DNA from: Apoda limacodes
Taxonomy: Eukaryota > Arthropoda > Insecta > Lepidoptera > Limacodidae
NCBI GenBank assembly: GCA_946406115.1
Contig: OX291544.1
Coordinates: 32,381,521-32,445,520 of the forward strand
Direction: 5' to 3'
DNA length: 64,000 nt
Positions 32,900 to 45,000 of this stretch are shown here, one piece after another (positions within the stretch are counted from its first letter, which is position 1; each line of letters starts with the position of its first letter). The notes below the pieces were generated by a model. That model made no database searches. It saw only the letters and a program-made list of their open reading frames with translations, and had not been told where the DNA came from. A program made the translations under genes and the position numbers.

Positions 32900-33480
32900 G
32901 CTTCCAACATTAGTCTGCTGCCACAGGAAAGATTATTTTAACAAACTTAACTTCTGCCTTATCCGGTGCTGTATATACTTTGTACTGCAAAAAAGCTATG
33001 TACCTTCTGAAGACAATATTTAGGAACTACCAATTTATCCTTATTCCTTGTATTAACACTATGTAGGTCACTATTTTTAACAAATAAGTGACAATTTTTG
33101 CACTCATACATTATACAAGCAAAGATATATTGGCAAGGAACAGTTAAAATATCAATTTCACTAAATAGTTCCCTAAGATAAATCAAGGTCCCAATTTGTA
33201 GATTGACTGTACTGCTCTCTTTACTGCTCTCTAAAAATTGTATCACTGTATCAATATCAGCCGCCCTGGTTGCCTTACTACGGTCAGAGTAACTCAAAGG
33301 GGGCGCAAGGGAAAAACTGGACTTTTCCAAGTCTTTTTTCTTTGAACCCCCTTTTGAACATCCCAACCCTTACCCCAAAGCAAAATGCCATAAAGCATGA
33401 CCGAATAGAAATAGCTAAAGCAGACCAAGCGAGCAGTGGCAACATCTGTAAGCTGCCTAACTTTCCTAACTGCATAAGCA
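32900..33480 (-). pseudogene. Jockey-type non-LTR C-terminal remnant
   Basis: Minus-strand pieces: AYAVRKVRQLTDVATARLVY, then a foreign ~100-bp insert (33285-33375), then ATRAADIDTVIQFLE, FSEIDILTVPCQYIFACIMY, NSDLHSVNTRNKDKLVVP and LQKVHSFF. The tail VNTRNK..L..P...L...H.SF is typical after the RT of Jockey-like elements. Confidence 0.65.
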
Positions 33481-34207
33481 GCTAAACTAAGTTGCCTTGC
33501 ATGAACTATTGTATATAAATTTCATACTTAAGTTAAAATAATTATTATTTTATTTGCTTAAAAGGCCCTACCCTCAACAGCAACTATAAACTTTTTTATT
33601 ACCTACGAAAGAGAAGAGAGACAGAGAGTTATCACCTGTGACATGTATGCTGTGTTGCCTTTGTTCCATATACAACTCTGTAATCCGTAGGATTTTATGA
33701 TGAAAAACTTTAAAATAGGTAAATAAAAGTAAAGTTTTGTTTAATCACAGTAGGTGATGTTCCAAATCACGCCGAGTAATTGTCGCACGGTATGTAAAGG
33801 GCGTGTTTTCGTAGACCATTGCGATTGTATTGCGTGCAAATGAACGCAATGAAAGCAATAAGTGTTTTCGTAGCTTATTGCACGGTGGCAAAAAAAAACA
33901 GGTTATTGCGTTGTTTGCTTTCAATAAATTTTTTTTTACAATTGACAGCTGTCAGCTATCAGTTTAAAGTTGTGTGTCGTGAAAAACATAAATTGCTTGC
34001 TTGTTTATCAGATTTCGGATTGTTTTGCAAAAGATAAAGTAGGTAATAGATAAAAAGCAAGGTCTTTGAAAAAATAATTATAAATAAACGGATACATTTA
34101 TACAATATCTTTAACGTTAGAAAACAGGAGCGTGCATTTCGTGGTAACAACGTAAATAATATTTTTTTTGTGTATTTTCTTGTGATAAGCTAAGGTTACT
34201 CAAGAGC
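33481..34207. other. Unassigned sequence
   Basis: AT-rich; 33780-33915 has repeated words (GTGTTTTCGTAG twice, GCAATGAAAGCAATAA) that suggest a decayed small repeat. No gene recognised. Confidence 0.35.
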
Positions 34208-34411
34208 ATGATGGCAAGGCGTTTGCTACATTTCTTCTGCGTCGGTCTCTTGGAATTATCCCAACGCATGAGGGCTTTAACAAATTGCGCTATGACCTGT
34301 ATTGTCCTAGCCTGCAGAAGGATCGTCAGCAACTTGTGGAAAGGACGTGCGGCGTGGATTGTACTTCTTCACAAGGAAGAAAGTCAAGGAACATGTAAAT
34401 TCATGTCAAAA
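34208..34411 (+). other. Unidentified coding-like fragment
   Basis: One frame reads GFNKLRYDLYCPSLQKDRQQ and then LVERTCGVDCTSSQGRKSRN, which has protein-like composition but no start, domain or family that I recognise. It directly precedes a Jockey RT piece and is probably part of some retroelement. Confidence 0.3.
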
Positions 34412-34925
34412 GCAAACGATAGGTACCCAATTAGCCCTCTTCGCGGACGATATCGTTATTTACACCGCCGGTAGGCAAGTGAGTCGAATCACTAAGAGAC
34501 TCCAATCCGCAATCACCGCGCTACATGGGCGTAGCCAGGAACACCCAGGTGCGGCAGCCGCCCCACCCTAGACTAGCCAAAAAGCGTATAACCTCGAGAA
34601 TTTTGCCTGTACAGTACATTTTTGCCATATGAAAATAATATTTTCTACCAGATTTGCCTCACCCAAGCCTGGTCTCCCCCATCCTAGCTAAATAGCTGGC
34701 TACACCCATGCCGCGCTAGGCGAATAGTTTCGGAAATGGAGAATCGAAGTGAATCCCGACAAAAGCTCTGCCGTTCTCTTTACCACTGGCCTCCCTCCGA
34801 GAACATCTTCTCTCTCACTCTTCGGCCGTGCCATTCCTTGGCAAAACAAGGGCAAATATCTCGGTGTGACCCTGGATAGGCGTTTGAACTTCCGCGATCA
34901 CACCAAAATAATTAGAAACCGAGGC
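34412..34925 (+). pseudogene. Jockey-type RT fragment split by a MITE
   Basis: Left of the MITE: TQLALFADDIVIYTAGRQVS and RLQSAITAL (RT catalytic FADD motif). Right of it: FRKWRIEVNPDKSSAVLFTT, then KYLGVTLDRRLNFRDH. These are consecutive motifs in Jockey RTs. Endonuclease and thumb are missing; a stop lies just after the MITE. Non-functional. Confidence 0.8.
34524..34710. mobile_element. 187-bp hAT-type MITE with perfect 8-bp TSD
   Basis: Ends CATGGGCGTAGCCAG and CTGGCTACACCCATG (14 of 15 bases complementary). CCGCGCTA lies on both sides (34516-34523 and 34711-34718). 8-bp duplications are the hAT hallmark. Removing the element and one TSD copy makes the flanking RT codons contiguous, which confirms the insertion point. 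Confidence 0.88.
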
Positions 34926-35369
34926 TTCATAAAACTGACGTTTATCTTCAACAAAGCACAGTGCCAACAACTGACTTGCAAGATTCTCATCCAGTTGTTA
35001 GTGCTAAATAAAGTCTTTCTTATGCTTGGTCCGAGGACAATGTACATTGAATATGTTCATGTTCTAGTAAAATGTATATTTTTCGCATGATTACACCATT
35101 CCTTTAATATTATTTTTATGCCAGTCAAAAACAACCTGCAACCTTTCTGTCTAGACATTTTTATCATGGTCCTTAATTTTGTAGAATAAAATTAGATTAT
35201 ACTTTATACTTGTATTTAAAGATAATATTCTTAAAATTTAGGATTATTTGTAGGTACTAAAAAATACACGTGATTTTGGGTGGGAGTGGGGGGGTTAGTC
35301 TTAAACCACCAAGGGAGAGGGTGGGTTAAAAAATGCTAAAAAAACCGCACGTGATTAATGGACGGCCCC
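34926..35369. other. Intergenic, with a G-rich repeat edge
   Basis: 35268-35369 has CACGTGATTTTGGGTGGGAG and later CACGTGATTAATGGACGGCC, a common lepidopteran repeat with CACGTGATT at both sides. No gene seen. Confidence 0.4.
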
Positions 35370-36620
35370 CTACCTGAGCGGAAGGGGCACGTGAGGGTGG
35401 TGACCGACGACAATCCCGTGGGCTCGCCCGCGGTGAGCGGGGCGGGGAAGGTCAATGTGGCACTGGGGACCGGGGCGATTGGGTTCGATTCGGCGGCGAC
35501 GAACCCCCGCCCGTGCGAGCCGTAGACACATCTCCATGTGCCATCCGAGGACCATCCTTCTGGATGGGCATGCATAAGTCCGGGTGGTGACCCCCCACCA
35601 CACTTTAGACAAGGACGCGGCTGTCGACAATCCTAGCCTACGGGTCAGAAATCGTTTTCGGGCTATCCCAGATTTTCTGAACTGGTGGCAATCCCGAATG
35701 GTGTGTCCCGGTTCGTAACACACCCCACACCGTTCAGTTCGGTCAACTGTCAAAATTCTGGGGGGCTGAAACGACCCAGTACCTCGCGATGTCCCGGAAC
35801 GAGGTTTTTGACGGGGTCCAGACAGGCCAAAAATCGTGGCGGTCCCGATTGTGGCTCGGCGGGTAAATTATCCACCTTCCTACTCTGGTCCTCCAAAAAT
35901 AACACTAAAGTGTCGAAAGTAGGTATGTGTGACGCCGAGTCACCTCCGTGCAATTGTTTAAAACGAGCCCTGACGTCATTAGGCAATTTGTTCAGTACAA
36001 TGTGCAGCAATAAAAACGACCATTCTGTTACAGGGAATTTTAGGCCCCTCAACCCATTTTTCGCCACCAAAATAGGGTCAAGCAGGTCCAACCACAGCTG
36101 GTTAACCGAAGACAGTTGGGGATTACCTAAAGTGGCAGCTACATGTGTATCCACGGCAATGCGACGGTTATATTGGTACCGCTTCACTAATAACTCCCTG
36201 GCTATGTTATAATTGACACCGGTGAGTTCCAGAGAGGCTCACCCTTGATTTACGTTAAAAGGTAACTTAATTTTTGCGAGTCAGATAAGTCAGTCCGTCG
36301 GTGTACAATGCTAGCAAAAAGTGTGATGAAATTAGTCCACTCATGCAATGATTCGCTAAAATGTGGAATATTCAGGGTTGGCAACCGTTCATTGCATTTT
36401 TGGTCCGAAACCTCCTTCTTGCCGGCTGCGGAGTAGCCTCTAATTTCGACACAGTCTCATTAACCTCGTTCACTACTGACATACAAAAATCATAATCAGA
36501 ATTTGCCGCCTTTAGGATAGTTTCGTTATCCGTTAACGATAAGAGACCCTGGTATGCCTGGACCAGTTCGCTGACTCTTGTCAGAAACTGTGCCGCTCTT
36601 TGCTTTCATGTAAACATCCA
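35370..36620 (-). pseudogene. BEL/Pao gag, broken
   Basis: Minus-strand pieces: LPTLNIPHFSESLHEWTNFI and LFASIVHR (36390-36290), LTGVNYNIARELLVKRY (36230-36180), VDTHVAATLGNPQL, FPVTEWSFLLLHIVLNKLP, then after a frame change near 35752 the zinc knuckle CGVCYEPGHTIRDC followed by RKRFLTRRLGL. The arrangement LP...F.G...W..F...F...V and KLP matches the gag of BEL/Pao elements (DUF1759 type). Several stops; non-functional. Confidence 0.75.
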
Positions 36621-37126
36621 ATCCTCCCGTTTAACGAGCCCTATTACACATGAGAACCATTTTCCTTTATTGATGACGTCATTTTATATAATGAAATTAA
36701 CACACAAAAAACAACCCAAAAACCAAAATAAAAACACAAACAAACGACTCTGTTTGTTACAAATACAGCAACGAATTCGATAGTTTAATAAGTATAACAA
36801 AATGTATATAAACCCAAAAAACCCCAACTACAATGTACAAAACCCCAGGTGGGTAAGAACCTAATTAGCTATACTGCGAATATGTCCGACGAGCAATGCG
36901 ATAAGAAAAGACCGGTAAACTATGCGACGTGACTCAACGTCACGAATTGTAAATTGTAATTTACTGTAAATCCGACGTAATGACCCAAATACGAAAACAA
37001 ATAACTAACCATAACAAAACCGACGCTTCTGTCTACCAAAAATTGGATGTTAAAAACTGGGCCAAATTAGGGCCTAACTAATTAGGTCACAAGTAAAAAT
37101 TACAAAGACCCCCTTTTGGCGTCAGA

Positions 37127-37353
37127 TGTTTTTGTGTAAATTTATGGTGTAGTGCGTTGTATGTTTGTTTGTGTATGTGTAATATGTTTCACTGGTTGAT
37201 CCAACCTAAAAAATATATAATTAATTCAATCAAAACGTCCTACGCAGCCGCGACGTGTCAAAGATTATGACTGACTGATGAGGTGCCGGTCCACCCAGAG
37301 TAGGCGCGACGATTCTTTTACGTCGATCCAACCTAATAAATCTTTCCCGAACA
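37127..37353 (-). repeat. BEL/Pao 5' LTR
   Basis: Starts TGTTCGGGAAAGATTTATTA on the minus strand and ends ...AAAACA at 37127. The sequence just inside it (TCTGACGCCAAAAGG) corresponds to CTGATGCCAAAACC beside the second LTR, so this edge is conserved between the two insertions. Confidence 0.65.
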
Positions 37354-37429
37354 TAAGTGCTGTACTGATTATTTGTTTCATATAATCGTGCAGTGAATCC
37401 TCATCTTTAGCCTAAGTAACTTTTAAAAA

Positions 37430-38885
37430 ATGACCACAATCCACATTTTTTTTAATTTTAGCAATATCAGGTGTATTCACGCAGTCCACCACCATCTGGA
37501 GAATGCGCAGCCGACGATTCTTTTTCTAGCGGAGACGGATATCCTAACCGGTCGATACATCTTACCTTCTTTTTCCCGGCTACAACTTGAACCAAATTTT
37601 GTGAGTCGTGCCGTTGTATGTATGTAGGTCTGGAAGGATATCGCCGCCTTCATAGCCTCGGAGACAGGGACATGTCGATATTATGGGTGCGCGTAGATCA
37701 CGGCGGTCACACTCATATCTATGCGTGCCATTACAGGTCTGATAGCCGTGACACTGACGTAGCTCTACTATTCTCACACCTGAGTTTGACGACTAACAAA
37801 GTTCTAGAGCAGTATCCCACAGCAAAATTTGTTATTTTGGGAGACCTTATCTCTATCTATTATCTAAATAGACTATTATCTAAATCTCCATAACACAGCA
37901 GAAGGTCTGACGGGCGTTGCTTTTTCTAGACGTTCATAAGTCGACCAGACGGTATACCAGCAGCGGTGGTTAAGCAGTTTGCTCCTGAGTTATGTCCTGT
38001 ACTCAAGCACCTCTTCGCGCTTGTCTTCTACACTAGACAATTTCCGTCTCCATGGAAGACTTTGAATGTGCATCCGGTGCCCAAAAAGGGCGATAGATCA
38101 GATCCATCGAATTACAGGCCTATCGCTATTACCTCTCTCCTCTCCAAGGTGATAGAGCGTGTGATTAACACACAGCTTCTAAGATACTTAGAAAAACACG
38201 ACCTGGTCAGCGACCGTCAATATGGATTCTAATGTATATCACACACCAATTGGCAATAGCCATTGAGAGTTGGGGGGAAGCATTGGCATGTAGCCTGGAC
38301 ATAGCAAAGGCTATTAATCGGGTCTAGCACCGGGGTCTTTTATCGAAGTGTCTGAGGATTTGTGCAAATGGATAGATAGCTTTTTGTCCAGCAGACGCAA
38401 ACAAGTCGTAGTTGACGGTAGTTGCTCTGATAGCTTGGATATTAATGCTGGTGTCCCGAAAGGCTCTATGCTATCATCTGTGGACATCAATAACATACAC
38501 TGCTATGCAGATGACAGTACCGTTCCGTTGTGGAGGAATAGCGTGGAGAACTTGGGTCTCAACCACGTTTCACGGGACCAAGTTTCCGATTCAATCCTAC
38601 AAAGACACAAGTCTGCGCGTTCGCCGCTAAGAAAACCCCATTCACTGTGGTCCCACAATTCCAGAATACTCCCCTCCCCATCGCCAAGAGCGTTGGGATC
38701 CTTGTTTCGATACCAGCGATGTTCAGTTCCGAGATCATTAGCTGGCAACTACAGTATGGGGTTCTTCTAGAAAGAAGTTATTAGATTTTTGAAGGGTTGG
38801 CAACGCGCGGATGGTACCCCTGGTGTTGCAAGCGTTCAGCGTTCATCAGGCTGACCGCAACCTTGTTTGCTACCTTAGTAAAATA
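37430..38885 (+). mobile_element. Internally deleted non-LTR element (family of 52858-55650)
   Basis: Colinear with the element at 52858-55650 but on the plus strand and with gaps. Endonuclease pieces: VHHHLENAQPTILFLAETDI, MSILWVRVDHGGHTHIYACH, AKFVILGD. RT pieces: FAPELCPVLKHLFALVFYTR, SNYRPIAITSLLSKVIERVI, DLCKWIDSFLSSRRKQVVVD, INAGVPKGS, NNIHCYADDST. The 3' end has YSMGFF and KGWQRADGTPG. The deletion around 37900-37960 joins endonuclease to RT. Non-functional. Confidence 0.8.
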
Positions 38886-40400
38886 AAAAAAAATGAGTTT
38901 TACCTGCCTACTAGGACACAAAATAAAAATAATAATCATTAAGTGATCAGTAAATGATCTCACTTACTGTGAAAATGTCTTGCAACCAGCAGCGTTGGAT
39001 GAGGACTGGCCTGATAACGTTTACGCCTCGAAGTTGGGGAAGTCATGATGGGCTAAGTTTTGATAATAAGTAGGTAAAGATGATGTAAGTATATTCAGAC
39101 TAATTAAAATTTACCACATTTTGGCAGTATCCGACCTTTAAATAACATTTTTAAATATATTGGCATCAGTTACGATTGCTAGTGTTGGGATAATTAAACA
39201 AAAGTGGACCTATTAGGGTATTAAAATAGTTTATTTTGTTTATATGCCAGAATTCGGAAATGCTATTTAACGTAACTGTGCAGAATTTGATATTTCAGAC
39301 GAAAATTTGAGAAGTAACCAACGAATTATTGCTGGCAAAGTATGGATAAAAAGAAGTAAGTTTAATTTTTTTACAAAACGTTGGATTCAAAAAAGCTGAA
39401 AATATAGCCTATTTTTTCGATGTAACCTAGACAGATACACGGGGTTTTTTTTTCTGAGTAGGGGAGCATGAAAAAGTAAAAATACCTAAACTTGTTGGTT
39501 ACGTCAATTAGCCTTTCTGCCATCGATATATGCAACAATTAAGACTAGGACCACAAATTATTAGATATTACTATATAGAACAGACTTCTAGGTAAGGAAG
39601 AGATCACTTACTTTAAAAGAATGTAGATTAATAAACGAAACTTTGGGTTACTAATCAAGTTTAATTACATATCTGGTTGTAATCTAAATCTATATTTACT
39701 TGTTATTTCGCAAATATTTTATATTATGAAAATATGCCGAAACCACAGTATACTAAACTTGCAGTTTCGGGAATCGTGGCTTGAAGCTGCTTCTGGCTTA
39801 AAAAGCTGGTTTCAAGTAGTTTTTATTGGTTTTGCAAAATTTACGATCATTAAATATTGACTCAAAATTCCTTTATTTTGCATTAATTTTAAAATTAGTT
39901 TTTATACAAATTCATAATTTAGTGGTTTTTTTTAGTGGTTTCATATTCAACACTAAAAAATCTGGTGGTTTTGGGACCTGCATCTAGTGGGCATGCAAAA
40001 AAATTGCTGGCAACACTGTGCAGTGGCAACACTGATACGCGGGGAAATTGAAGCTGATTTATTTATGTGTTGAAGTTTGGTTTCTAAATAATAAATAAAT
40101 AGCGATGTGTACGCATTTGGTTTGGCTACTTTGGTAATTAAGAATAAGAAAATATTTAGTGGTAGTAACAATATTATCATTGTTAAGTTAAAAACGTCTA
40201 TTGTCGTAATCAGATTGGACTCTGTACCCTCCTAATTTTGTTACCTATGCTATCTATTCCAAAAAAACTTACAGAAACAAAGCTGGTATGGAAGCTCTAT
40301 GCGACAGTAGTACCAAATATTATGGTAAGTTTTGAATTAATCCTTTTAACTTAGTGTAAATATGATTTTAATCGATGAAGTTGCATACTCAAATCGAATG
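38886..40400. other. No recognisable gene
   Basis: AT-rich. Nothing resembles an exon; TTTTTTTTAGTGGTTTCATA and similar words near 39920-39990 are low-complexity. Confidence 0.4.
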
Positions 40401-40847
40401 CAGAACTCGGTCAGAGTAACCAAAAGGGGGCGCAAGGGAAACTGCCGAAATTGTTTTCTAGTATAGATTTTTAAACTTAAACGCACCCCTCTGTGGGCTG
40501 CTCTCGCTCCGCTCGGGGAAAAACACAGCCAAACCTCACCTAACCTAGCACTAATAGACTTTTTCATTTGGTTTTTTTTTCAAAAACTTCTTTTCCGCCG
40601 ACTTTTTTTATTTCATTTGTGTATATGGGGTGCTATGTATCAATTAAAATAACTTAGTGCAGAGACGTAAATATTTCCCATAGATTTTTCTATAGAACAA
40701 GAAAAGACTGGCGTTAGCAATGCCACTGTAAAAGCTAGTAAATCATACCCTTTATTTTATGCTTAGAACCATTTTACTAGTTAACTTCTACTGACCGTAG
40801 TAATAATAAAATTTGCAGGGACACCCCACATGTCCTCAGCTGGATTA
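40401..40847. other. Sequence with GGGGGCGCAAGGG repeat word
   Basis: GGTCAGAGTAACCAAAAGGG then GGCGCAAGGGAAA at 40409-40441 matches GGTCAGAGTAACTCAAAGGG then GGCGCAAGGGAAA at 33283-33315. This suggests a shared small repeat. No gene seen. Confidence 0.45.
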
Positions 40848-41555
40848 AGGCTGGGTTGCACCAACTAACTTTATTTTATTACTTATAAATTAAGTAAAGC
40901 CTAGTCATAATAGTAATTTAAACCTTCATAAATACATTTTTTGATAACACTAAAACAGAAATTATCCATATTTACTTGGGGTGTGTTCCAAATTGCAACG
41001 AGGAAGTTAAAAAAGTGGTTTTGGGACGCCTGGGGTAGAGTAATTTTCCAACTGTCAAGTTGAATTCTTTACACTGCCATAGAATATGTTGAAAATCACT
41101 CCTGTCAGTGTAAAACTTAACTGCCAAGCGCTCGTTCCAGAATGGGTTGATTTTTCAACTCTACCGGGCTATAATTACTTAACGTGTTTTGGAACATAGC
41201 CTTGTTTGATGTTTTCCATTGAAAACACAAACAGAGTTATAATATAGCTGCACTACTCATGCACTCTTAGTAACATATTGCGTCATCCTTGTTTTCACTC
41301 AAGGTTATCAGTGGTTAAACACCACAAATTAAGGACTGTTTTGTTCTGGCCATACTTTGGTAGCTTCACACAATATTTTTTTAATTTGTTGTGAAAGGCA
41401 TGGATTCAAGTCCTTTAGTCTAGCAAAACATGTAACAATAGCATTGACAACTTGTAGTACAGTGCAACCTAAATTGGTGAATTTTAACAGTTAAAGTAAG
41501 AGTAATTGTCTAAGTTATTTTTTGCAATAACTAGTTGTTTGGTGCAATCCAGCCT
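40848..41555. mobile_element. 708-bp TA-target MITE (Tc1/mariner-like ends)
   Basis: Flanked by TA on both sides (40846-40847, 41556-41557). The ends are AGGCTGGGTTGCACCAACTA and its near reverse complement AGTTGTTTGGTGCAATCCAG followed by CCT. No transposase. The interior is interrupted by a second MITE (40978-41201). Confidence 0.75.
40978..41201. mobile_element. 224-bp nested MITE, possibly PIF/Harbinger
   Basis: Ends GGGTGTGTTCCAAA and TTTTGGAACATAGCC, imperfect inverted repeats (TGTTCCAAA core). TTG flanks both sides (40975-40977, 41202-41204), fitting a 3-bp target duplication. Three bases are weak evidence, so the superfamily is tentative. It lies wholly inside the TA-target MITE. Confidence 0.6.
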
Positions 41556-41970
41556 TAGAATTTTTGAAATGTAAGTAAGCTTTTTACAGTGCTTGTACTA
41601 ATATAACATAATCATATTGAGTTGTTAAAAGATAATTCTAAAATAACATATGAAGTTTTAGAAAATATATTTTGCTTACCGCACAAGCTGGAGAACCTAG
41701 ACAAGTGGGGTCAGTCTTGTATATACAGCTATTTAATGTAAACATATAATGTTTATTAATTCATGTATGCTTACGTCACAATCAAGGCAAGTCAGTCACT
41801 GGATAGACATAGTTTACTATATGGAACCCCACAGCAAAGTATGTATAGCATGCGTAGTGGAGCCTCAGATCACAAATAAAATGCGCACAGCCTGTTCAAA
41901 CAACTACTGCAGAAGCAAGGTGCACATGTCCCTAACTACAATTAGGACTCCACCAGTTTACATACAGTGT
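41556..41970. other. Flank of the R1/LOA-group insertion
   Basis: Contains a 74-codon plus-strand frame (41749-41973) that would run on across the insertion site into the right flank. It also has a short minus-strand Cys-rich reading with a GTAAGC donor-like site near 41680. No family recognised; may be host or old repeat. Confidence 0.35.
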
Positions 41971-42057
41971 TAGTTAGTTAGTTAGTTGGACTTATGTTTT
42001 CCGCACTTAGCCTCATAATAGGGCCATTGTACGTAGGTAACCAATACCTGTCATTGG

Positions 42058-45000
42058 TTACCCATACCATCCCAGCTCCGTCCAAAAGTTAAGGAGGCAT
42101 CTGATGTTATTCAGTGCCTCTCTCATGGTTTGTGGATTCTTAAGGAGCTTTGTCCGTTGGTCGCTCACGCTTTTGCAATGAAGAACCACGTGAGACGGTG
42201 TCTCCTCGGCTTCCATACAGCCCCTGCATAGAGGACTGTCAGTAACGCTGATATTGAAAAAGTGCCTGTTTAGAGGGCAGTGACCTGTTATTATGCCAAC
42301 TATGTAGCGTAGGTTTTTCCTGCTGAGTTTTAACAGTTTGTGTGACAGATTAGCGTCCACGGATGTAAGAACATTCTTGGTTTGTTTGCAATCTGTCTGT
42401 TCTGCCCACTGTTTGTTGTGTTGTTGTAAGGTTCTGTCACGTAACCATGTTTTGAGTTGGATAAATGGTATCGGTACAATTGGTTCAGGTCCCATTATTT
42501 TAGTGCCCGATCCTCTCTTTGCCAATTCATCTGCCGCATCATTGCCTAGAGACCCACTATGACCACGTATCCATTGAAGAGTAACCCGGTTCTTCAATGC
42601 AATTTTTTGCAGTTCACAGTGACACTCCAGGATTAGTCCACTGTTGATGCGGTTGTTGTTGAGAGCTTGTAGCACAGCGGCACTGTCGGAGATGATGCGT
42701 ATTGATGCATTACTTATGCCTTTAGACAAGACCGCTGTTGCAGCTCGGGTAATCCCAACACATTCTGCTTGGAAGATGGTGTTGAGTGCACCCAAGCTCG
42801 TTGACATGTTGATGTTCAGGTCATGGGAGAATACTCCTGCGCCCGTTTCTGATTCCGTTTTGGAGCCAACGGTGTAGATCCTGACTTCATGGATGCCGGA
42901 GCTATCTTTTTCTTCCTCATGAAGCTGGATACGGTATTTTTTGTCAAAGACAAAGGTTTTTGGGATGATATCACATGTCGCCTCTATCATCGGAAGCTCG
43001 TTTCCCACCGCCTCCTTGAGCCGTGCATGAGTGATTCTGCCGTCCCGTTTCCAGAGCCCTACTTTCTCAAGTCGTATGGCTGCAGCGGCAGCTTCTTGTT
43101 GTATAACAAGATGAAGGGGTCTGAGGTTGAGGATGACTTCTAATGCTGTTGTGGGAGTCGTTTTCATACTGCCTGTGGTTGCTAGGCAGGCAAGACGCTG
43201 CAGGCTTTGTAGTTTGTTTTTTACCGTGCTTAACTGAGTTCGAGGCCACCAAACTACTGCACCATATGTTATCATAGGTCGTATTATGGCTGTATAGAGC
43301 CATAGGGTTATGGATGGCTTAAGGCCCCATTTCTTGCCTATTAGTCTTCTGCATTGCCAGAAGGTTGTACATGCCCTGGTTATTTTTGTGCTTAGATGCT
43401 TACTCCAATTTAGTTTGTTGTCTAAAATTACCCCAAGGTATTTGACTTCACTTGAAAGGGTAAGCTCAATGTCAAATAGCTTTGGCATGGTAGTTATTTG
43501 AATTTTCCTTTTATTTGTGAAAAGGACTAATTCTGTTTTGTTGGGGTTTACCGTCAGTTCATGGTGGTGACACCACTCTTCCAAGATTCTGAGGGCTAGT
43601 TGCATGCGGGTACAGATAATATTTTCTGAGTTGCCTTTAATCAGAATGGTAATGTCATCCGCGTAACCTACTGTGTAATAGCATCTATCGTTAAGACGTT
43701 TCAGCAGATCATCCACCACGATGTTCCATAGTAAAGGAGAGAGTACTCCTCCTTGTGGGCAGCCTTTGGCTACAATGCCTCTCGTGGTGGTGTTAACTGT
43801 AAATTGCACTGCTCTTAGCTTCAGGAGTTGATCAATCCACCCACTGATGGTTTGTTCGACTCCAAATCTACTAAGAGAGCGGCTGATGCTATTGAATTTC
43901 GTTTTGTCGAACGCTCCTTCGATGTCAATGAAAGCGCCTAGTGTCATCAGCTTATCAGAGAGGGCTGCTTCTATAGTTCCTACGACAGCGTGTAAGGCTG
44001 ATTCTGTCGATCTACCCTTTCTATAAGCATGTTGTTGGCGGTGCATTGGCATGCGCGTTAGTGCACCCTCCCTTAGATATCTGTCTGTTAGCCTCTCCAG
44101 AGTCTTCAGCATGAAGGAGGTCAGACTAATTGGCCTGTAAGATTTCGCTTGTGTGTAGTCAGATTTACCTGGTTTTGGTAAAAATATGACCTTGACTTCT
44201 CTCCACTGGCGAGGTATATAGTTGTGAGCTATAGAAGCTCTAAATATATCAACTAGATGTGGCACAAGTGTTGTTTGTCCCCATTTCAGGAGTGCTGGAA
44301 ATATGTTGTCCAGGCCAGCAGATTTGAAGGGTTGGAAGCTTTCGATTGCCCACACAACTCGGTCTGCAGTGACTATGGATTTGGCTATATTCCAGTCTGT
44401 AGGGGTTGGTTCTCTGTGTTCCACATTTTCCCAGTTTGGGTTGTTAGTGACTACACATCCTGGAAAGTGTGTTTCGATAAGCACCTCGCTTATCTCGCTA
44501 TCGGAGGTCGCATATGTACCATCTAGTTTTTTTATTGAGCCCAGAGTTCTGTTATTATCTTGTGATAAAATTTTTTTCACTCTAGCTGCTTCATTGGTGG
44601 AATTGATGTTGTCGCAGAACCGCCGCCAGGATTCACCTTTGCGATATCTTATGCGTTTCTTGTAGTGATACTGGGCTTGTTTATATCGTTCCCAGTCTAT
44701 TTCAGTTCTTGTGTTTTTGGCTCGATTAAAGAGTCTTTTCAGATTGAGTTTGAGTCTCTCTAGTTCTGGCCCCCACCAGTGAGACTTTCCCCCTATGATT
44801 GGTATTGTAGGGGTGCAGGCTTGCTGGTAGCTGTGTTGGATACACGTGGTTAGTGTGTTTATATTATGTTCTATGTTGTCAGTGCTGTTGGTCATGTCTT
44901 TAAAGGTGATTGTGTCTACCTCATTTTGAAGAAGGGTCGTGTACCTTGCAACGTCCGTCTTACGAGGGTTACGTTTTGGTTGCTCGTCCCTCTCATGCAC

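Larger units (their letters stand above)
35370..37353 (-). mobile_element. BEL/Pao LTR retrotransposon: 5' LTR and gag only
   Basis: On the minus strand: LTR (37353-37127), untranslated leader, gag (about 36620-35370). Protease, RT, integrase and the other LTR are absent; the fragment stops at the G-rich repeat near 35370. It is a truncated remnant. The LTR is related to the one at 4721-4963. Confidence 0.75.
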
